DNA of 31,836 nucleotides from Brevundimonas sp. UBA5866 (GTDB lineage: Bacteria > Pseudomonadota > Alphaproteobacteria > Caulobacterales > Caulobacteraceae), in NCBI RefSeq assembly GCF_002432125.1, contig NZ_DJFS01000053.1:1-31836 (forward strand), in the 5' to 3' direction. The notes under the pieces were generated by a model. It saw nothing but the letters and a program-made list of their open reading frames with translations. It was not told the origin of the DNA and searched no databases. Shown in pieces: positions 27,556 through 31,836 of the stretch. Positions within the stretch are counted from its first letter, which is position 1. Each line of letters starts with the position of its first letter. Made by a program: the position numbers and the translations under genes.

Positions 27556-29820
27556 TCAGTAGCGCAGGTTGAGCGTCACCAGAGCCGAACGGCCTGGCGC
27601 GACATCGGCGTGGTGCACGCCATTGGTCCGCATGATGTAGCGTTCGTCACCCACGTTCTTGACGTTGACCGTGATCGAGGCGCGCTCGTTGATGTCATAC
27701 GAACCCATCAGATCGACGCGGGTATATTCCGGCGCATAGACGCGGTTGGCACCGCCGCCTGCGCCGTTCTGGTTCCCGCCCCACGATTTGGAGACGTAGT
27801 AGACACCGCCGCCGACCGTCAGCTTGGGCAGCAGGCGGTAGGTGGTGAAAAGGCTGGCCGAATGTTCGGGGGTATTGGCCAGTTGCTCGCCGACGACGGT
27901 GCTGTTGTAGGCCCCCTTCACCAGTTCGGAATCCTGCCACGTATAGCCGCCGAACACCTGCCACTTGTCGGTGATGTTGCCGGCGACCGACAGTTCGACG
28001 CCCTTAACCTCGACCTCGCCCGCCTGCTCATAGACGTCCGGTGCCACAAGGATGGCGGCGTTTTCGCGGGTCAGCTGGAAGGCGGCGATACCGAGCGACA
28101 GCTTGTCGTCGAACAGATTGGCCTTGGCACCGATTTCGAAGCTTTCGGTCTCTTCCGGCTCCAGCAGCTGTCCTGCCAGATTGCCCGAACCCTGACCGTT
28201 GCCGGTGTTCTGGTCACCCGCAGAAATCGTCGGCGGGGTCGAGGACGTGGCCCACGAGGCGTAAAGGCTGGTGTTCTGGGTCGGCTTATAGACCAGACCG
28301 ACCTGATAGTTGGTGAAGCTCCAGTCACCCTTGCGCGGGGTATAGACCGGGGCGTTAACCGTGCCCGACGCATCGACGCCCTCGACCGAATAGTCGTCGT
28401 AGCGCAGGCCGAGGTTCACGATGAACTTCTCGCCGATGTTGATGGAGTCAAAGCCATAGAGGGCCACGGTATCGGTCGTATTGCGGCTGACGACATTGCG
28501 CTCGATGGTGCCCTGCCAGCGGTCCGAGGTGTTGGGCGCATAGAGCGGGGTGCAGTCAAAGCCCGTCATCGGCGACGGACAGGCCGAGCCGCCCGTGGTC
28601 GTGATCGCATAGGAGGCGTTGCGGTTCTTCTCGCGCGACAGCTCGACACCCAGATTGAAATTGTGGGTGATGGCTCCGGTCTGGAAACTGCCCGTCAGGT
28701 CGGTGGCATTGGCGATGGTGGTGACGGGGTTCCAGCGCGACTTGGTGCCGCGCTTCATCCACCACACGCCGTCGATCAGCCGCACCCCGCCATTGGTGAT
28801 ATTGCCGCCGTCACCCGGATTGGTGACCACATAGTCGTTCAGGGTTTCCGAATAGCGGCTGATGTTGCGCAGGCGCAGGCCGTTGTCGAACTCGTGCTGG
28901 AAGATGGCCGAGAAGGTATCGACCGTGTTCTCAAGATAGTCGCGGTCCTTCACCCCGTAAAACGCGTTGCGGTCGACGTTCAGGATGCCGCTGTCATCGT
29001 CGCTGATGCCGGTCTTGGTGAACAGCGGGATGCCATAGTCGGGCATCTGGTTCGACGTCAGGTGATAATAGCTGGCGGTGAAGGTGGTGTCGGTGCCAAG
29101 GCCCGCCGCGAAGGCGACCGCCAGACCCCATTTGTCGTAGTCGACGCTGTCGCGGCCCGCGACATCGCCCTGCGCGCCCATGATGTTCAGACGCAGCGCT
29201 GCATTGTCCGAAACCTTCCAGTTGCCGTCGACCGTGCCGCGCACATAGCCGTCGGTGCCGACGCCGATGGAGCCGTTGGTGAAGTTGCTGAGGCGCGGCT
29301 GTTTGGTGGCAAGGTTGATGCTGCCCCCGCCCGAGCCACGGCCCGAATAGACGGCGTCCGGCCCCTTAACCACCTCGACCTGTTCGAGGTTGAACAGTTC
29401 GCGCTGCTGGCCGCCGCTGTCGCGCAGGCCGTCCACGAAGATGTTGTTGCCCGAGGCCTGCCCCCGGATGACCGGACGGTCGGCCAGCGGCTGTCCACCC
29501 TCGCCCGCGCCCATCGTGATGCCGGGCGAGTTGGCCAGAATGTCCTGAAGCGACATAGCCGCCGACTGTTCGATCACCTGCTGCGGAATGACGGTCACGG
29601 CACGCGGCGTATCCACCAGCGGCGCGACGAACTGCGGATCGTGCGGCTCGCGCTTCACCTTGCGGCCATGCACGTCGATGGTGCCCAGATCGGTCGCGTC
29701 CTGACTGATGCCCGCCACATCGGTCACGTCATTGGCCATCGCCGGCGCAGCACCCAGAACGCCCGCAGCGCCCCCTGCCAGGAACAGGGCCTTGATCGCC
29801 AAAGCACGGGAATCGGTCAT
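27556..29820 (-). CDS. TonB-dependent siderophore receptor (Fiu/PiuA-like)
   Basis: Outer-membrane receptor of 754 aa for a ferric siderophore, probably a catecholate-type chelate given the PiuC partner. Residues 1-29 are a signal peptide ending AMA. A plug domain starts near residue 67 (DTPRAVTVIPQQVIEQ, MSLQDILANSPGITMG, GNNIFVDGLRDSGG, VEVVKGPDAVYSGRGSGGG), then a 22-strand barrel that ends TLNLRY with the terminal aromatic needed for assembly. There is no N-terminal signalling (STN) domain, so it should not drive an ECF sigma system. A consensus Fur box sits 78 bp upstream of the ATG, and GAAGG lies about 9 nt before it. Confidence 0.95.
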   Translation of the reverse strand: MTDSRALAIKALFLAGGAAGVLGAAPAMANDVTDVAGISQDATDLGTIDVHGRKVKREPHDPQFVAPLVDTPRAVTVIPQQVIEQSAAMSLQDILANSPGITMGAGEGGQPLADRPVIRGQASGNNIFVDGLRDSGGQQRELFNLEQVEVVKGPDAVYSGRGSGGGSINLATKQPRLSNFTNGSIGVGTDGYVRGTVDGNWKVSDNAALRLNIMGAQGDVAGRDSVDYDKWGLAVAFAAGLGTDTTFTASYYHLTSNQMPDYGIPLFTKTGISDDDSGILNVDRNAFYGVKDRDYLENTVDTFSAIFQHEFDNGLRLRNISRYSETLNDYVVTNPGDGGNITNGGVRLIDGVWWMKRGTKSRWNPVTTIANATDLTGSFQTGAITHNFNLGVELSREKNRNASYAITTTGGSACPSPMTGFDCTPLYAPNTSDRWQGTIERNVVSRNTTDTVALYGFDSINIGEKFIVNLGLRYDDYSVEGVDASGTVNAPVYTPRKGDWSFTNYQVGLVYKPTQNTSLYASWATSSTPPTISAGDQNTGNGQGSGNLAGQLLEPEETESFEIGAKANLFDDKLSLGIAAFQLTRENAAILVAPDVYEQAGEVEVKGVELSVAGNITDKWQVFGGYTWQDSELVKGAYNSTVVGEQLANTPEHSASLFTTYRLLPKLTVGGGVYYVSKSWGGNQNGAGGGANRVYAPEYTRVDLMGSYDINERASITVNVKNVGDERYIMRTNGVHHADVAPGRSALVTLNLRY

Positions 29821-29897
29821 CGGGGGTCGCCTTCACGTTGCGCTAAAAATGAGAGGCGCTCGCAATAACACAGCGGCATTCTGTCGCAAGCTTAATT

Positions 29898-29916
29898 GAT
29901 AATTGTTCTCATTATC
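29898..29916 (-). promoter_or_regulatory. Fur box upstream of the TonB receptor
   Basis: GATAATTGTTCTCATTATC keeps both outer hexamers (GATAAT and ATTATC) and one further C of the 19-bp Fur consensus. It lies in the 172-bp divergent gap, 78 bp before the receptor ATG and 77 bp before the yerC ATG. I assign it to the receptor; it might touch yerC too. Confidence 0.8.
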
Positions 29917-29957
29917 CGGTGAACTTTTTTCGGCGCATGTGAGAGATCGGCGGTTGA

Positions 29958-29987
29958 CTGTTCCACTGTTACAGCATAGTGAAACAG
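29958..29987 (+). promoter_or_regulatory. Candidate operator and promoter of yerC-hisG-hisD
   Basis: CTGTTCCACT (29958-29967) and AGTGAAACAG (29978-29987) are an inverted repeat matching at 9 of 10 positions with a 10-bp spacer, so the arms lie two DNA turns apart. A TTGACT (29954-29959) and a CATAGT (29975-29980, 15-bp spacer) overlap it. The right arm ends 5 bp before the yerC ATG, so a transcript from this promoter would be nearly leaderless. Autorepression by YerC is the simplest reading. Confidence 0.5.
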
Positions 29988-29992
29988 CCGAA

Positions 29993-30304
29993 ATGACCGC
30001 CCCTGCTGTAAACGACCCCAAGATAGCCGCACGCGACGCCTTGCTGGACGCCCTTTTGGCCATGCAGACGCGCGAGGAAATGTCAGCCTTGCTGGCTGAT
30101 CTTTGCACGCCTGCGGAACTGCGCGCATTCACCGAGCGCCTACAGGTCGCGCGCCTTCTGGATGCAGGGGGCAAGTCATACCGCGAGATCGCTGCCGAGG
30201 CGGGGGCCAGCCCCACCACAGTGGTCCGCGTCGCCCGCTATCTGAAGGACATGCCGCATCAGGGCTACCGCATCGCCCTGGACCGCATTTCCTCCGCTGA
30301 CTGA
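29993..30304 (+). CDS. YerC/YecD-type TrpR-like regulator
   Basis: A 103-residue DNA-binding protein of the TrpR-related YerC/YecD family. The middle, LLADLCTPAELRAFTERLQVARLLDAG, is the TrpR-like helical core, and SYREIAAEAGASPTTVVRVARYL (~residues 62-84) is the helix-turn-helix. The ATG at 29993 is chosen because residues then start where family members do; the frame is open up to 29903 but that part covers the operator and lies over the Fur box. It precedes hisG by 24 bp on the same strand. I infer that it regulates histidine synthesis, with histidine or an intermediate as possible effector. Confidence 0.87.
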   Translation: MTAPAVNDPKIAARDALLDALLAMQTREEMSALLADLCTPAELRAFTERLQVARLLDAGGKSYREIAAEAGASPTTVVRVARYLKDMPHQGYRIALDRISSAD

Positions 30305-30328
30305 ATTCCTGCCCCGAAAGAGTATCCC

Positions 30329-31207
30329 ATGAGCACCCAACAAGGACGGCTCCGTATCGCCATTCAGAAATCCGGCCGTCTGGCCGACCGTTCGCTCGAT
30401 CTGATCCGCGATGCGGGTCTGAAATGGGTGAAGGGGCATAACGAGCTGCTGTACCGCGTCGAAAACTATCCCATCGACCTGATCCGCGTACGTGACGACG
30501 ACATCCCCACCTTCGTGGCCGATGGCGTCTGCGATCTGGGTATCGTGGGCGAGAACGTTCTGGAGGAAGGCCGCAACGGCGGCCCGAACGCCGAAGTGGT
30601 CATGCCGCTGGGCTTCGGCCGCTGCACACTGAAGCTGGCGACCCTGCCGGGTGAGTGGAACGGTCCGAAGGATCTGGAAGGCCAGCGTATCGCCACCTCC
30701 TATCCAAACATCCTGAAACGCTATCTGGAAGCCGAGGGCGTGAAGGCGGACGTAGTGCTGATGCGCGGCGCGGTGGAAGTCGCCCCGCGTATGAAGCTGG
30801 CTGCCGCCATCTGCGATCTGGTCTCGACCGGCGCGACGCTGGAGGCCAACGGCCTTGTCGCCCGCAACACCGTGTTCGATTCCCAAGCCGTCCTGATCAA
30901 GTCGCCCAAGGCTCCCGAGCCGGAAATGGCCGACCTTCTGGAAAGCGTCATGGAACGCATGTCGGGCGTGATTGCATCCTCGGGTGCCAAATACGTCATG
31001 ATGAACGCCCCGCGCGCGGCGCTGGACGAGATCATCGCCATCCTGCCGGGGGCTGGGTCGCCGACCATCATGCCGCTGGCCGGACGTGACGACGCCGTGG
31101 CCGTCCACGCCGTCTGTCAGGAAGCCGTATTCTGGGAAACGCTGGAGAAGCTGAAGGCCGTCGGTGCCTCGGCCATCCTCGTCCTGCCCATCGAGAAGAT
31201 GATGTGA
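30329..31207 (+). CDS. hisG: ATP phosphoribosyltransferase, long form (HisG)
   Basis: First enzyme of histidine synthesis, joining ATP and PRPP. At 292 aa it is the long, homohexameric form: two catalytic lobes (IAIQKSGRLADRSLDL at the start; DDDIPTFVADGVCDLGIVGEN) and the PRPP-binding segment ICDLVSTGATLEANGL (~residues 170-186), then a C-terminal regulatory domain (~220-292) including PRAALDEIIAILPGAGSPTI and ILVLPIEKMM, which in this form binds histidine for feedback inhibition. No hisZ is needed. Its stop shares one base with the hisD start (TGATG), so the two are coupled. Confidence 0.97.
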   Translation: MSTQQGRLRIAIQKSGRLADRSLDLIRDAGLKWVKGHNELLYRVENYPIDLIRVRDDDIPTFVADGVCDLGIVGENVLEEGRNGGPNAEVVMPLGFGRCTLKLATLPGEWNGPKDLEGQRIATSYPNILKRYLEAEGVKADVVLMRGAVEVAPRMKLAAAICDLVSTGATLEANGLVARNTVFDSQAVLIKSPKAPEPEMADLLESVMERMSGVIASSGAKYVMMNAPRAALDEIIAILPGAGSPTIMPLAGRDDAVAVHAVCQEAVFWETLEKLKAVGASAILVLPIEKMM

Positions 31208-31836
31208 TGAAGACGTTCGACTGGTCCCAACTGGACGAGGCGCAGAAGCACGAGGCTCTGGCCCGTCCCGCACAGCGCGTCGCCGCCGACGTCACCAGTG
31301 TCGTGCGCGAAATCATGCAGGACGTCGCCCTGCGTGGCGGTGCCGCCGTAACCGACTGGTGCGTGAAGCTGGATGGCGCACCCCCGCGCCGTATCCCGAT
31401 CAATAACGAGACGATCAGCGCGGCCCGCGACCAGCTGGCCCCTGCCGACACCCGCGCCATCCGCATGGCGGCGGAAAACATCCGTATCTTCCATCAGGCC
31501 ACCAAGCCTTCGGACACCGAACTGGTGGAAACCACCGCGGGCGTCCGCTCCAAGCTCGCTTGGCGCGCCATCGGTGCGGCGGGCATCTATGTGCCGGGCG
31601 GTACCGCGCCTCTGTTCTCGTCGCTGCTGATGCAGGCCATTCCGGCGCAGGTGGCGGGCGTGAAGACCCGCGTCGCCGTGACCCCGCCGTCGAAGGACGG
31701 CAGTGTTCACCCCGCCATGATCCTCGCCGCCGCAGAGGCGGGCCTCGATGCCCTCTGGGCCATCGGAGGGGGGGAGGGAGCCCCCCCCCCCCCCCCCCGG
31801 GAAGGGGGGGGGGGGGGGTCGATCGTTCGACTGACG
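31207..31836 (+). CDS. hisD: Histidinol dehydrogenase (HisD), 3'-truncated by the window and by corrupt sequence
   Basis: Last enzyme of histidine synthesis, oxidising histidinol to histidine with two NAD. About 188 codons are trustworthy: the N-terminal helical part, then TTAGVRSKLAWRAIGAAGIY, VPGGTAPLFSSLLMQAIPAQ and TPPSKDGSVHP, all family landmarks, up to the Gly-Gly of LWAIGG at 31770. Here the family normally continues G-A-Q-A-I. From 31771 the reading turns into Gly, Pro and Arg codons made of G/C runs, although the frame happens to stay open to the last base. The rest of the enzyme (normally ~430 aa) is missing. Confidence 0.92.
   Translation, partial: MKTFDWSQLDEAQKHEALARPAQRVAADVTSVVREIMQDVALRGGAAVTDWCVKLDGAPPRRIPINNETISAARDQLAPADTRAIRMAAENIRIFHQATKPSDTELVETTAGVRSKLAWRAIGAAGIYVPGGTAPLFSSLLMQAIPAQVAGVKTRVAVTPPSKDGSVHPAMILAAAEAGLDALWAIGGGEGAPPPPPREGGGGGSIVRLT
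31771..31836. other. Homopolymer G/C tail, probable sequencing or assembly artefact
   Basis: Within 66 bases there are an uninterrupted run of 18 C (31781-31798) and one of 15 G (31804-31818), in the middle of an otherwise normal hisD gene. The last 18 bases (TCGATCGTTCGACTGACG) do not continue hisD recognisably. Two-colour Illumina chemistry is known to make poly-G, and its reverse complement gives poly-C. Confidence 0.8.

Noticed and set aside
27610..29868. A 752-codon open frame antisense to the TonB receptor
   Set aside because: It mirrors the receptor gene almost exactly, has no recognisable domain or signal peptide, and lacks a ribosome-binding site. GC codon bias explains its length.

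Overview
The window looks like chromosomal DNA of a GC-rich alphaproteobacterium, most likely of the Caulobacterales (Brevundimonas/Caulobacter-like). The reasons are the long-form HisG followed directly by HisD, the pairing of DUF1289 with a retropepsin-like protease, tandem secreted S46 dipeptidyl-peptidases, the alphaproteobacterial UvrC motif variants, and the codon bias. That bias is strong enough to open long antisense frames behind nearly every gene. The assignment rests on recognising families, not on a search. No transposase, phage gene, CRISPR array or tRNA was seen.

Layout. 1-733: no convincing gene; structured non-coding DNA with a 38-bp hairpin repeat present twice and a separate G/C hairpin. 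734-2152: two small conserved hypotheticals, a minimal GNAT protein and a small membrane protein. 2221-4485 (minus): a pterin cluster with a 26-codon membrane micro-ORF, two FolB paralogues, a PTR1/FolM-type reductase and a QueD-like synthase. 4567-8773 (plus): Nudix hydrolase, YdcZ transporter, uvrC, beta-carbonic anhydrase and pgsA, closed by an intrinsic terminator. 8813-13609 (minus): two tandem S46 dipeptidyl-peptidases, the second translationally coupled to a GNAT acetyltransferase. 13822-17847 (plus): a tripartite-exporter operon (FtsX-type permease, ABC ATPase, HlyD-type adaptor) that also carries an unrecognised HExxH protein. 17854-18651 (minus): a crotonase with substituted catalytic glutamates. 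18735-19065 (minus): a self-contained unit of promoter, Shine-Dalgarno-masking hairpin, 52-residue protein and terminator. 19134-19944 (plus): DUF1289 protein and retropepsin-like protease. 19948-22263: a divergent LD-carboxypeptidase/Mur-ligase pair that fits peptidoglycan recycling.

22309-29916 is the most interesting region. A five-gene plus-strand operon (PepSY membrane protein, DUF2271, DUF4198, ApbE flavin transferase, membrane-anchored flavodoxin/FNR reductase) meets, tail to tail, a TonB-dependent receptor plus PiuC-type hydroxylase. A textbook Fur box lies before the receptor and a weaker Fur-like palindrome before the PepSY gene. The DUF2271 protein carries a sequence close to the ApbE flavinylation motif (D-x-x-S-G-x-T). 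I read the locus as an iron-regulated system that takes up a ferric chelate and passes cytosolic NAD(P)H electrons across the inner membrane to reduce it.

29958-31836: a TrpR-like YerC regulator behind a 10-10-10 inverted repeat heads a yerC-hisG-hisD operon. hisD runs off the window, and its last ~66 bases are homopolymer G/C that look like a sequencing or assembly artefact.
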